This document shows, piece after piece, positions 39,842 to 51,159 of a stretch of 64,000 nucleotides of DNA. The DNA lies in the NCBI GenBank assembly GCA_963921195.1, contig OY992540.1, forward strand, positions 193,720,692 to 193,784,691, in the 5' to 3' direction. Numbering within the stretch: position 1 is the stretch's first letter; every line of letters begins with the position of its first letter. This stretch comes from Pegoplata infirma. Taxonomy: Eukaryota; Arthropoda; Insecta; Diptera; Anthomyiidae. A program made the position numbers and the translations under genes. The notes beneath the pieces are model-generated. The model did not search any database, was not told the origin of the DNA, and saw only the letters and a list, made by a program, of their open reading frames with translations.

Positions 39842-41870
39842 ATTTACGACAAAAAATTAATTTTATTGGGATAAGGCATTCAGATTTAAAATTAACTTCG
39901 AAAAAAAAGTAGTAATGTTCTGGACACATTTTAAATCACTATAAAGATGTCATAGATCACACTGCGGAACACTAAAAAATAAACAAGAGTTACGACCATC
40001 ATTTCTATATATTTCGGACATGCTGAATCGAATAGCGTACTCCGTTTTTCGATGTATGGTACAGTTTTCTTGTAAAATGTCATTAAAGATTGGCTGAATT
40101 TCAGCTGCTTTTTTAGCAAAAAAAAATCCAAAGCTAATGGTTTTTAAATTTTATGGCATGGAAAACAAAGATATAACTTGTAGCAATATTTCTAATATAA
40201 ATTTGGTATAAAGCTTTTCATCTTAAGCCCTTAAATTCGCGGATTTCTTCATTTTTTTAAGTTTTCGCGAAATTAACCGCTAAATTGGTCTCTGATAAAA
40301 AAACTTGCATTTTGTGGATCATAAAGGCGTCCATGACACTACGAATAGTGGACAAAAAACATCTATGTTATATGGACCATCATGAAGAAAATCGCGAAAA
40401 ACCGTTTTTTTGTATATGGCAGCATCACTTTAGGAGATGATTTGAGGCTTCATCTTTTTGTATATAATGTGGGAACCTTAAACAATGAACTGACCCAAAA
40501 TTTGTGCAAAAAAGTTTTCATTTGCAAAAGTTGTCTTAACAAAAACTACAATTATTGTATCGCAAACACTGAAATAACAGTTTTTGTCAAGATAACTTTT
40601 GCAAATGAAAACTTTTTTGCACAAATTTTGTGTCAGTTTATTGTTTAAGGTTCCCACATTATATACTAAAAGATGAAGCATCAAATCATCTCCTTAAGTG
40701 ATGCTGCCATATACAAAAAAACGGTTTTTCGCCATTTTCTTCATGATGGTCCATATAACATAGATGTTTTTTGTCCACTATTCGTAGTGTCATGGACGTC
40801 TTTATGATCCACAAAATGCAAGTTTTTTATCAGAGACCAATTTAGCGGTTAATTTCGCGAAAACTTAAAAAAATGAAGAAATCCGCGAATTAAAGAGGTT
40901 AAGATGAAAAGCTTTAAACCAAATTTATATTAGAAATATTGCTACAAGTTATATCTTTGTTTTCCATGCCATAAAATTTAAAAACCATTAGCTTTGGAAT
41001 TTTTATACCCTCCAACCACAGTATGGGGGTATACTCACTTTGTCATTCCGTGTGTAACGCATCGAAATATCGGTCGGGGACCCCATAAAGTATATATATT
41101 ATTGATCAGTGATCGATTCTAAGACATTTTGGCGATGTCCGTCCGTCCGTCCGTCCGTCCGTCCGTCCGTCCGTCTGTCCGTCCGTCCGTCCGTCCGTCT
41201 GTAGTTAACACGATGCAGTCCAAAATAAAATAGCTAGACCCTTCAAGTTTGGCACAAATATGTCTTATGTTCCTAGGCAGGTTAAGTTTGGAAATTGGCC
41301 AAATCGGACCAGGGCGAAAAAAGTTCCCCCTTGAAGAACTAAACCAACATCTAAAAAAATACACTTTTTTACATGTTTTTTTTTGTATTTTTGTTAATTA
41401 AATGTAACATTTGGGATATTTATCGCGATGGGAAGGTGCTCTCAACGTCCCCCACTGACCCTATCAACCCCCCCCCCCCCCAAAAAAAAAGAAACGCCCC
41501 TGACAAATTTTTCTTTTTAATTTTTTTTTACATTTTGGAGGGTATAATAGATTCGGCACAGCCGAATTTAACACTCTCACTTGTTTTTGTTAAAAAAGCA
41601 GCTGAAAATCAGCCAATCTTTAATGACATTTTACAAGAAAACTGTACCATACATCGAAAAACGGAGTACGCCATTCGATTCAGCATGTCCGAAATATATT
41701 GAAATGATGGTCGTACCTCTTGTTTTCTAAAAGAGTGGTTAGTTTTGTCACGCAGTGTCATTAGGAGCAACATGTCACTAATATCGTTGCTTGTGAAAAG
41801 TTTTCAATAAACCCTTAAAAAAAATATTTAAACATTTTGAGAGTATCAAGTTTAAAGCTGAAAGTCTTGT
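39842..41870. mobile_element. Large palindromic foldback element interrupted by DINE-1 copy 8
   Basis: The inverted arms are centred at about 40563. For example GATGATTTGAGGCTTCATC at 40436 mirrors GATGAAGCATCAAATCATC ending at 40690, and CATGCTGAATCGAATAG at 40019 mirrors the segment near 41680. Each arm is about 720 bases. The right arm alone contains DINE-1 copy 8; the left arm gives the uninterrupted sequence (GGATTTTTTTTTTGC when inverted). Matching open frames on both strands near the centre are a by-product of the palindrome. Confidence 0.8.
41005..41583 (+). mobile_element. DINE-1-like element, copy 8
   Basis: It runs from ATACCCTCCAACCACAG to hairpin TTCGGCACAGCCGAA and ACTCTCACTTG, with a GTCC/GTCT tract of about 16 units (41138-41203). 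Comparison with the opposite palindrome arm places its edges in a T run: TTTT precedes and TTTT follows, with no longer target duplication, as expected for Helentron-type insertion. Confidence 0.92.
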
Positions 41871-42200
41871 CCCACCAACATTTTCTTTTCATGGCCAAGC
41901 TTTAACCACAGTGGCACGGGCTAAAGTTGTCCGATTTGGTTAAAATTTTAAATATAGGGTTTTTAGACTTAAAAGAACCATAATTTGCCCGGAAATCGAA
42001 AAAGTTTGACAAAAGTCATTTTTCGTACCACCCTAATGTAGGTATATGTTTGTCAATGGTATAATTCCCATGTTTGTTTTTGTTAGTTGGGTAGTAAAGT
42101 AGAATGCAAATAGCTTGAGTGCCTGTAAATATTCAAGCTTAACTAACTCTTATAGTACATATTTACATGCAAATTAAAAAAAAAAAAACAAATGCTTATA
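41871..42200. other. No gene recognised
   Basis: It includes CACAGTGGCACGGGCTAAAG and TTGTCCGATTTGG, which look like the edge of another element, but no partner was found. Confidence 0.35.
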
Positions 42201-42231
42201 CAGGGTAATTCACATTAACCCATTGAAAAAT

Positions 42232-42436
42232 ACACAATTATGCAAAATAGAAAGATTTACCCGAAACTGTAAATCTGATTAAAATCGCCTCTATTCTTAA
42301 AATTAGTCCAATTCGGCATCACGTTTCCTTGTTTAAGCTACACTAGCGGAATAATGGTTAAAATTGCACCCTTTTTTCAAACTAAAATCATAAATGAAAT
42401 AAAGAAATTTCAAAATATAAAAAAAAAACAACTTTC
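42232..42436 (+). repeat. Direct repeat, left copy (~200 bp)
   Basis: Matches 43068-43265 with only a few differences (for example ATTATGC versus ATTACGC, AAATCGCC versus AAAACGCC). Confidence 0.85.
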
Positions 42437-43067
42437 AGAATCAAAAAACTTATGGTGACGAAATTCGTTGAAAAACTTTTAATTTTAATTATTCCTCCAA
42501 AATTAATATTTTAACAAAATTCCTCGCCAATGAATTTTAGAAAACAGCTGAAAATATGTCTGTTATTTTAGTGATTTTATAAAAAAAAAAATTGTTCAAA
42601 TTTCAGTAAGTTGTTTTGCTAATTTTACATAAGTATGAAGTAATCATTTCGAAGCATGCGCGGATCCAGCGCTTGAGCGACTTTTTCCCCATAGAAAACT
42701 TCTTAGGTTCTGAAATATTTTTTTCTATTCTATTTTTCTACAAAAAGGGTCTATCTACTAAGATTGCAAAACTTTCATTCTACACCAAAATTTTAAGGTT
42801 TTGAAAAACTATTCTATAAAAAGTATGTACCTGACATTAGAAAAATTAAAGACTTTGGCTTCTGTTCTGTCTATCACAACTTTTCAATTCACATGAAAAT
42901 TTCCGAATCACATGAAATCAAGTTTAGTGTTTTGTTGATCACGTTTTCATTTGAAGTTGAAATCGAATAATTTAAATTTAAAAAATTATAAGAAAAAAAT
43001 GCATTCGTTTTACTTTCACCAAATTTTAATTATGTGAAACAAAACGAAAAAGAAATTCGGATTACAA

Positions 43068-43265
43068 TTACGCAAAATAGAAAGATTTACCCGAAACTGT
43101 AAATCTGATTAAAAACGCCTCTATTCTTAAAATTAGTCCAATTCGGCATCACGTTTCCTTGTTTAAGCTACACTAGCGGAATAATGGTTAAAATTGCACC
43201 CTTTTTTCAAACTAAAATCATAAATGAAATAAAGAAATTTCAAAATATAAAAAAAAACAACTTTC
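43068..43265 (+). repeat. Direct repeat, right copy (~200 bp)
   Basis: Near-identical to 42232-42436, offset by about 836 bases. Both end at ACAACTTTCAGA. Confidence 0.85.
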
Positions 43266-43379
43266 AGATTGCTAACACCACAAAAATTCGGAAATTTTCA
43301 TTTTCACATTTTTTATGTGAATTACTTTTTTTGGAACAGCGGCCTTTCATACTTTTTTAATGTTTGGAGATAATTTCTT

Positions 43380-44888
43380 ACATTGAGAGAAATTTTTCTA
43401 AAGAAAAAGTACAGTTTTTAGACACTTTTTCTTAGAAAAAGTCTAAGGTTCTCAAACATTTTCTAAGGCATATTTCAAAAGTCTGAGAATCTAAGAAATT
43501 TTTCCGAATTGGACAGTTTTTAGACACTTTTTCTTAGAAAAAGTCTAAGGTTCTCAAACATTTTCTAAGGCATATTTCAAAAGTCTGAGAATCTAAGAAA
43601 TTTTTCCTACAAAAAAGTCTTAGATTCTTAGACATTTTTCCTATGGAAAATGTCGGAGGTTCAGAAACATTTTTCCTATAGAAAAGGTCTCAACTGCTGA
43701 GAAGTTTTTCCTATAGAAAAAGTCTCAAATTCTGAGTCTCAGACATTTTCCTACAGAAATAATCTTAGATAAGACATTTTCACACATTCTGGAATATTTT
43801 TCCTAAAAGTTTCAGAAGTCTGAGACATTTTTCTTTAGATAATGTCTCAGATTCCGAATCATTTTTTCTATAAAAAAAGTCTTAGATTTCAAAATATTTT
43901 TTTTTAAATAATAACTCACAAGTTCTGAGACATTTTTCTAATCGAAAAAGTCGGAGGATTTTTTTCTACAATCAAAAAAAACTTGTAAAATTACAAGAAA
44001 AACTTTTTTTGTTTGCTACCTTCTATTTGACAAAAATTCCTAGTAATTTTACAAGCTTTTTACCAATAATTTTTTAATTTTACAAGGTTTTTACCAATAA
44101 AATTGTTAATTTACAAATTTTTTGACACGATAAAAATTACAAGGAGGTTTCGAAATTTTATTAGATTTTTTGCTACCTCCTATTTTACGAGAATTCCTAG
44201 TAATTTTACAAGCTTTCTGCAAATAATTTTGTAATTCTACATGCTTTTTACTAATAAAATTGTAAATTTACAGTTTTTTAGCCCAATTAAAATTACAAGG
44301 AATTCTCGTGAATTTACTAGATTTTTTGGAAAAATTATCTTGGAAATTTGTAAAATTACAAAAAAAAAAAAAAATTCGATCCAAATTTGTTTGTTAAAAA
44401 ACAAGGAAAACTGTCAAATATTGGTAAAATGGGATTACAAGACTTTTCCTAATAATTTGACAAAGTTTTTTTTGTGTGTAGGATTCTAAGACTTTTTTTC
44501 TATTGAAAAGGTATAGCTTTTCTCATTAAAGGTCTTAGATTCTGAGGCATCTTTCAAACAGAAATAATCTTTGATTCTGAGATATTGTGCTCGATTCTGG
44601 AATACGATTTGACCATTAATCTAATTTTTAAAAATTTTATATTCTTCCGAATTTAAAGATTTTTAAATTTGTTCTTGTAATTTTTAAAGATATTAAATAG
44701 ATCTTTAATTGTGACAAGAAAAAATTTGAAAATCTTAAAATTTGAAAGAATACCAAATTTTTAAAAATTTTGTGAATTGTGAAATCGTATTCCAGAATCG
44801 AGCACAATATCTTATAATCTGAGACATTTTTCCTATAGAAAAAGTCCTAGATTCTGAGATATTTTTTAATAGAAAAAATTTCAGATTC
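43380..44888. repeat. TCTCAGAATCTGAG-type minisatellite with a ~98-bp tandem duplication and nested MITE
   Basis: Units such as TTTTTCCTATAGAAAAAGTC and TTCTGAGACATTTTTC recur. A ~98-base segment beginning ACAGTTTTTAGACACTTTTT (near 43411 and 43509) is duplicated in tandem almost exactly. The MITE 43969-44479 is inserted here, and the array resumes past the hAT at 46074. It is probably the interior of another CAGTGGCGTA-type element. Confidence 0.65.
43969..44479. mobile_element. TA-flanked MITE (TTGTAAAATTACAAG family)
   Basis: CAATCAAAAAAAACTTGTAA at the left and AAAGTTTTTTTTGTGTG at the right lie between TA dinucleotides. The interior repeats AATTTTACAAG and CTACCTCCTATTTTACGAG words and parallels 54646-55195 almost throughout. 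Confidence 0.7.
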
Positions 44889-46065
44889 TAGAGTTGTGTC
44901 GTTCACAAACGAACTAGTTCAATTGACTTAACTGAGCAGTTTATCTAGTTCGTACAATTAAGCTCTTTTGTCTTTTCGTTCATTCAGCTCAATAAGTCAT
45001 TACTTCATTTTGGTCTTTCAGGTTGGTCATTAAATTTTTTATACCCTCCAACCACAGTATGGGGGAATACTCACTTTGTCATTCCGTGTGTAACGCATCA
45101 AAATATCGATCTAGGACCCCATAAAGTATATATATTTATGATAAGTGATCGATTCTAGCGATGTCCGTCCGTCTGTCCGTTCGTCTGTCCGTCTGTAGTT
45201 AACACGATGCAGTCCAAAATAAAAGAGCTAGACTCCCGACATTTGGCACGAATATGTCTTATGTTCCTAAGCAGGTTAAGTTCGTAAATAAGCAATATCG
45301 GACTAGGGGGAAAAAAGTTCCCCCTTGAATAACTGAACCAACCTGTGAAAAATACAATATTTTTTCATGATTTTTTGTGTTTTTGTTTAACTAATGCAAT
45401 ATCTTTATGCCACAAGAAGTTCAAAGTCCTACATTTGGACCCAGAGAATTAGAAAATGTCTTTTTTTCGGTCCGCCCCCCATTTATGGGCGTCGAATATA
45501 ACATATTTTTTTAATTATGATAAACTTGTATTTCTTTAGTGCAAAAAGCATAAGAATGAATTTTTGAACACATATTCGAGGGGAAATTTGCCCCCCCCCC
45601 CAATTACCACTAACGATCCCCTGACCCCCCAAAAAAACACTCCTGCAAAAGATTAGGCACAGCCGAATTTAACACTCTTACTTGTTTTTGTTTATTTTGT
45701 CATTAGGCGTTAGTTTTCTCTCCTCTTTTGGCACGCTTTCTCGAAATTTATGTGTTTTTTTTTTACAAAAATTGTATATATTTTTTTTTAATAAATGTTT
45801 TTATTCAACATTTTTGTATTTTTTGAACGAAATCCAAAACAGCGGACATGATCGAAATGATTCGTTTACAAACTGTTGAACGAAAACAAAAATTGACCGA
45901 TTTGAACTAGATGAACGACCAACAGACATGATCAAAATGATTCTTTCACATACTGTTGAACGAAAAGAGCAAATGAGCAATTGAACTAGATGAACGAACT
46001 AGGTCTTTTATCTGAAATGAACGAAAATGAGCGCTCACTCAATTGAACGATTAAGCACAAGTCTA
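44889..46065. mobile_element. hAT element (TAGAGTTGTG family) with nested DINE-1
   Basis: The left end is TAGAGTTGTGTCGTTCAC and the inverted right end is TAGACTTGTGCTTAATCGTTC. A perfect 8-bp duplication TCAGATTC lies at 44881-44888 and 46066-46073. GAACGAACTAG and TTCAATTGA words recur near both ends. DINE-1 copy 9 lies inside; without it the element would be about 530 bp. Non-coding. Confidence 0.88.
45041..45684 (+). mobile_element. DINE-1-like element, copy 9
   Basis: It runs from ATACCCTCCAACCACAG to a damaged hairpin (GGCACAGCCGAA) and ACTCTTACTTG. The core is intact and the GTCY tract has about nine imperfect units (45163-45197). Nested in the hAT at 44889-46065. Confidence 0.88.
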
Positions 46066-46184
46066 TCAGATTCCGTTACATTTTTCTTCGAAGTCACAGA
46101 TTTCGGTAATTTTTTGTTTTTTGTTCAACAGTTCGTGAACGAAACATTTTAATCATATGTTTTTTTTTCTTTTGGTGTTTTGAA

Positions 46185-46589
46185 TTCTCATTTAGTTTAT
46201 AGTTTTTTGTAAATGTATATGAAAGTTTGAAATCATCTTTATGAAATGTTCCTATGTCTTTAAGACATAAATATATTTGGTAAAGTTAAAAAAAAACTTT
46301 TATTTTGTAAAAAAATTTAAAACTTGTTAAAACTTTTAAAAAAATAAATTGATAAATTTTGTGCAAATTTTTACCTGACACAATTTAAGAGTGAATTACA
46401 AAAATCAAAAAATTTTAAGTAAATTTTTAATTGTGTCAATTAAAAATTTACTCAAATTTTTTAGTAGGCATTTAATAATTTTTTATTAAAAGTTTACTCA
46501 ATACTATAAAATCGTTTACTGGTGCAAAATTGAGTATTTGTTTACTTAATAGTATTAAAAATTTACTCAAATTTTATTTTTTTTCTGTG
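46185..46589. mobile_element. Paralog of the CACAGAAAAAAT MITE without insertions
   Basis: TTAGTTTATAGTTTTTTGT, GTATATGAAAGTTTG and the following ATTTACTCAA blocks align with 37780-38737. The right end is ATTTTTTTTCTGTG. It is left-truncated. It supplies empty sites for two insertions in the 37594-39330 copy. Confidence 0.65.
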
Positions 46590-46916
46590 TCGAAAGTATT
46601 ATCTATTCATTAGTTACTCACAACAGGAAAACATTTTTTGACAATAAACTCAAAATGTTGCACAGTGTAATTAATCTTTTGTTTTTTCATATTACAAAAA
46701 AAATAATTACATTTTATTATACTTAATAATTTGCTTGTTAAAAATTTAAGGAAATTCCTGTCTATATTGGATGTATACAGTTAAAAAAAAATATATAAAT
46801 AAATTTTCTTTTCACTTTATTATTTAACCGCGAACAATAGCTTCATTATTTAATTACGATGACGTTGCGGTGCAAAAACTCTGCTGTATGCAGAGTACAT
46901 AACATATTTACATTAG
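46590..46916. other. No gene recognised
   Basis: AT-rich spacer. Short GCTGTATGCAGAGTAC palindromic words near 46895, nothing coding. Confidence 0.35.
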
Positions 46917-47065
46917 AGTGGGCAGAAAATAATCAACTGATATATTGGAATTTGTAACTACAATTTTATCTCGTAATTTATTAAAATATAAATTAAACAA
47001 TAGCAAATTAAGCTTTTAACACTGAAATCATTTACAGTTAATCCAATCAATATTTTCCGCCCACT
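46917..47065. mobile_element. Possible 149-bp MITE (AGTGGGCAGAAAATA ends)
   Basis: AGTGGGCAGAAAATA at the left and TATTTTCCGCCCACT at the right are reverse complements except for one base. A similar word (AGAGTAGGCTGAAAATA) occurs at 8683. The target duplication is not clear. Confidence 0.45.
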
Positions 47066-47521
47066 GTACTCTATATGACAATGGAGTCTGTATTGCTATG
47101 AAATGGTTTATGATGAATTACGTACAATTCTTTATTGGGCATTAAACTCAAATTATTTTTACTTGTTGGCTGAAAAACTGAACGATATTATTTGGTTTTT
47201 GTTTGTTTTCCCATACATTATTTCAATTTTTTTGCTTGCAATTGCGATTTTATAATTAAGTAATTTTAATGGCTGTTGCCTTCATAATAATTACACAATA
47301 AATGGCAAAAGAGGACATTAAGTGAGTGTAGTTATTATTTTTATTAACCACCCTTAAAAAAAACAAGGTGGTGATTCTAATCGAATTAAAATTTTAAGGA
47401 ATATACAATATTTTAAATAATTTAATTAGTTTTTGGCAAGGTTGGCTATCGAAGCGATATTAGTATTTTAGGATTTTTTGCCTTAAATTAGACAGCAATT
47501 TTCTCCCGCTTTTATTAAAAA
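47066..47521. other. No gene recognised
   Basis: AT-rich unique-looking sequence. No conserved motif was identified. Confidence 0.4.
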
Positions 47522-47523
47522 TA

Positions 47524-49490
47524 CACTCAAAAAAAAAAGTTTGTAAAATTACAAGTAAAAGGTCTTGTAATTCTATTTTACTAATATTTGTGTCTTTTTA
47601 CAAAAATTGTTGTATATTTAATAAAACAAAAACTACAGTTTGCTTTGTAATTTTACTATTATATGTTGGTAAATTTATTTTACAAATTTTTTAGGCCAAT
47701 TTACAAAAAAGTAAATTATTTTCCAAATTAAAAAAATATTACAAGGTGTTTAGTTTTTTTACACAAGAAAACTGTAATTGTACAACAAAGTTTTACTTGA
47801 TGTTATTTAGTCTTTCTACCAAAAAAATGTTTTATTACAAGATTTTTTTTAAGATCGTTTACAAGGTTTTCAGTTTGAAGAAGTACAAAATTCCAATGTA
47901 ATTTTACACTTATTTTATTACTAGAATTAATGTTGTTTTACAAAAAAATTTAATTATTCAACAATAGGACACGCAAAAATTTTCTAAGTTCAGAATTTTT
48001 TTGCGTTTTGGAGTAAAAAATTTAGTTAAAAATCATTTTTTATAAATAAAAAATTTCATGAAAAAATTTTTTGGAAATTTTTTAAGTTCCGGGCACAAAA
48101 ATTTTTCAACTAATTGTAAACTTTAGAAAAAAATTAAAAGTTAAGTAAAATACCACAATTTTTATGTGTTTCTACTATATAATTGTTCTAGTTTTTTTTG
48201 TATTTTTACCATTTTCTACCAGTTTCTACTATATAAGTAATTGTTCTAGTTTTTTTTTTGTATTTTTACCATTTTTTTGGTAATTTTACAATATTTTTTT
48301 GGTAATTTTTTTTGTTAAATTTGGCACTTAAAATGTCAATAAAAAGCTTTCAATTAAGAAAAATTAAGTTTTTCTTATTTTAACAGGTACTTAATTATCC
48401 AATCTACAATATCCAAATTTTTTTTTTTCGATTTTTGAAAAATACTTGTGAAAATAATTAAAAATTAAAAAAAAATATATATTTTTTGACTAATTTTTCC
48501 TGAAAATATGAGAAATTTCTTGTGTAGCCTCCTTCGCAATTCTCATATGTTTTACTTATGAAAAACTAAATGTCGAAAAAAAATAAAAAAGTGAAGTTTG
48601 TTAAAAGTGTTCAAGTGAAAAAAAATCATTTCAGGTTGTTGAAGTGCTACTCCAGCTGCCGAAGAAGGAAAAATAAGACGCACCAATGGAACAAAAACTT
48701 TAAATTTACAAAACAAATAAGTAAATAAACAAAATTTTTTGTAAATTTACAAAACAAATATGAAAATTTAAAAAAAAAACAAAATTGTATACTTACAGAA
48801 AAATGTTGTAATTTTACATAAATTAAGTAGAAAATACGAAAACAATATTGTAAATTTACAAATTATTTAGTTAAACTACTGTTTTTACGGCAAAAAATAA
48901 GAAAAAAAGGTATATTTACAATAAAAATTGTAAATTTACCACTTTTTATTGTAAATATACAAGTTTTTTGCCATAAAAAACAGTAGTTTAACCAAACAAT
49001 TTATAAATTTACAATTTTGTAGTTTGATTTTCTACATTGTTTTGTAAATTTACAGCTTTTTTTTGTAAGTTTACAATTTTTTTGTAAATTTAATTTTTTT
49101 TTTGTAAATTTACAATTTTTATTGTAAATATACGTGTTTTTTAATATTTTTTTTTGCGGTAAAAACAGTAGTTTAACCAAATAATTTGTTAATCTAAAAT
49201 TTATTTTTTTCATTTTCTATTTTTTCTTTGTAAAATAACAACCTTTTTCTGTAAGTTTACAATTTTGTTTTGTAAATTTACCAAATTTTTTGTAAATTTG
49301 CAAAAAAAATGTTCACCTCGAAGTTAATATTTTACAAAAAAAATTGTAAATTTACATTTTCTTTTGTTAAATCAATTTACAAATTATCCCCGTAACATTA
49401 CGGGGATTCTTGCTAGTACATATTTTACAAAACCTGCTTCGTAAATTCACGGGGATTTTATGTCATTTTACAAACTTTTTTTTTTGAGTG
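47524..49490. mobile_element. 1,967-bp TA-flanked non-autonomous element full of TTGTAAATTTACAA
   Basis: CACTCAAAAAAAAAAGTTTG and its exact inverse at the right (CAAACTTTTTTTTTTGAGTG) are flanked by TA (47522-47523 and 49491-49492). The interior has dozens of TTTACAA/TTGTAAA words, many as local palindromes. A larger inverted repeat lies around 48850-49210 (ACTGTTTTTACGGC / GCGGTAAAAACAGT). No transposase frame. Tc1/mariner-type by the TA duplication. Confidence 0.8.
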
Positions 49491-49575
49491 TACATCCCTG
49501 ATAAATGAAAAATCTAAACTTTAAGAAACTTTTATATTTTTAATGTGTATTGTGACAATTGACCTTATGAAGTTA

Positions 49576-49875
49576 ACACTCAAAATAATAACTCTGTTAA
49601 ATTACAGAAAAACTCTGCTAATTTAACAGAGTACACCATACTTTTCCAGCTAACAACATTTCTTTGTAATTTTACTAAAAAACTCTGTAAAACGATTTTG
49701 ACAGAAAAAAACTGTTAATTAACAGAGTTTATTGTAAAATATTGGTTAAATATGAAAGCTTTTTTACAGAGAAACTCTGTAATTTTACTTTAAAACTCTG
49801 TAGAATATTTGGACAAAAAACTGTTAATTTACAGAGTTTCTAGTAAACTATTTAGCAAAGAAAACTATGTAAATT
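49576..49875. mobile_element. Fragment of a related MITE (CTCTGTAAATTTACAG words)
   Basis: ACACTCAAAATAATAACTCTG starts a stretch in which AACTCTGTTAATTTACAGAG-like palindromes repeat about every 60 bases. The start resembles the CACTCAAAA end of 47524. The right end was not found. Confidence 0.5.
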
Positions 49876-50105
49876 TATATATATTTGTAAAATGCATTTG
49901 ATGCAAAAACAAGTAGTGATACCCTCCGAATGTAGTGATACCCTCCACAATTTCAAAAAGATTATTGCCAATAACTTTATTTAAACGGAAATTACTTTTG
50001 AAAAAAAAAAAAATTTTGAAAAATATTTCCGCGAAAAAAAATTTTTGTAAAAAAAATCCGCGATTTTTTTCTTTATTTGTCAAAAAATAAATATGTTCGT
50101 AGTTG

Positions 50106-50155
50106 TTTGGCGCCCTATGCTCCAGTGGGAGTTAGAGGAATATATATAATATATT
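50106..50155 (+). mobile_element. Tiny retroposon-tail insert inside DINE-1 copy 10
   Basis: Copies 3 and 5 read GTACTTGTTTAAATACC (or its inverse) across this point, but copy 10 has about 48 extra bases, GGCGCCCTATGCTCCAGTGG then GAATATATATAATATATTG. This looks like an extremely 5'-truncated LINE or SINE end with a TA-rich tail. Confidence 0.5.
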
Positions 50156-50462
50156 GTTTAAATACCATTTGGTGTTCAATTATGTTCACATATGTCAACC
50201 AGAAGCCGAATTAAAGCATGTTGTATTTTTAGGTTATGTTGAATGTACTGAAATTTTTGAGGTGTGCTTACATTTTCGCTCAAAACTTTTGAACCGCTGA
50301 ACCGATATCGCTCAAATCAGGCACGTACGCAGGAATTTATTTTGGGGGGGGCCCAAAAATTTTTTTTTCAAAGTTTTGTTTTTTCGCTTGAACATTTTTT
50401 CACTTACATTTTTTTTACATTTTTAGAAAACAAAACATTTATTTTAAATTTAAGATAAAAAA

Positions 50463-50788
50463 CCCAATAAGCAATTTTAAAATTCAAGTGCAAATCAAGT
50501 ATAAAACAAGTGTAAATCAAGCCCTAAATTCCAGCCCCTTCTTGATTTATGCTTGAATTACACTTGAATTCAATAGCATACTCCAGCAAAACGGACACTG
50601 GAATTCAAGCCCTGTTTTTACAGCCTTTTCCCTGGTTTTCAATTGAATTCAAGTCTCCGTTTTGCTGGAGAATGCTATTGAATTCAAGTGTAATTCAAGT
50701 ATAAATCAAGAATAGACTGGAAATAAGGGCTTGATTTACACTTGATTTATATGATTTGCACTTGAATTTTAAATGTGCTTATTGGGAA
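50463..50788. mobile_element. Hairpin MITE (CCCAATAAGCA ends) nested in the hAT
   Basis: CCCAATAAGCAATTTTAAAA at the left and its inverse (TTTTAAATGTGCTTATTGGG) at the right. The whole unit pairs, through AAGTGCAAATCAAG / CTTGATTT and CATACTCCAGCAAAACGGAC / CCGTTTTGCTGGAGAATG. The superfamily is uncertain. Confidence 0.7.
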
Positions 50789-51159
50789 GGAGTATTTTTT
50801 TTTTTTTAAGAATTTGAAAATTTAGGCAAATTTTCTTTAAAAAATCTCAAAAATACCTTACGAGTAAAAACTGAAAACTATGAGACACCTTTTTGAATTT
50901 TTCATAAATTTTTTCATAGTTTTTTGATTATAAACCATATTTATGCAGAAAACTTCTAAGAGCATTTTTGGTATACAAAATTCTCCAATTCTAAGATACA
51001 TATCATCGTAATAAAATCAAAGATACTGAAACATTTTTGGAACGAAAGACTCCTTAAATTTTAGGACATATTTTTAGTTCTACAGTTTTTGAACAAAAAA
51101 CATTATAACTCCAAGACATTTTAACCATAGAAAATTGTTTACTTTACTTACGATTTAAA

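Larger units (their letters stand above)
42203..43330. mobile_element. Candidate element with GTAATTCACAT ends and an internal 200-bp direct repeat
   Basis: GGGTAATTCACATTAACC near 42205 and the inverted ATGTGAATTAC near 43315 suggest inverted ends. Inside, 42232-42436 and 43068-43265 are nearly identical direct copies, both containing GCAAAATAGAAAGATTTACC and CATCACGTTTCCTTG. No coding frame was recognised. Confidence 0.45.

Noticed and set aside
40382..40684. Opposed open frames with nearly the same protein sequence
   Set aside because: They mirror each other because they straddle the centre of the palindrome at 40563. No domain is recognisable.
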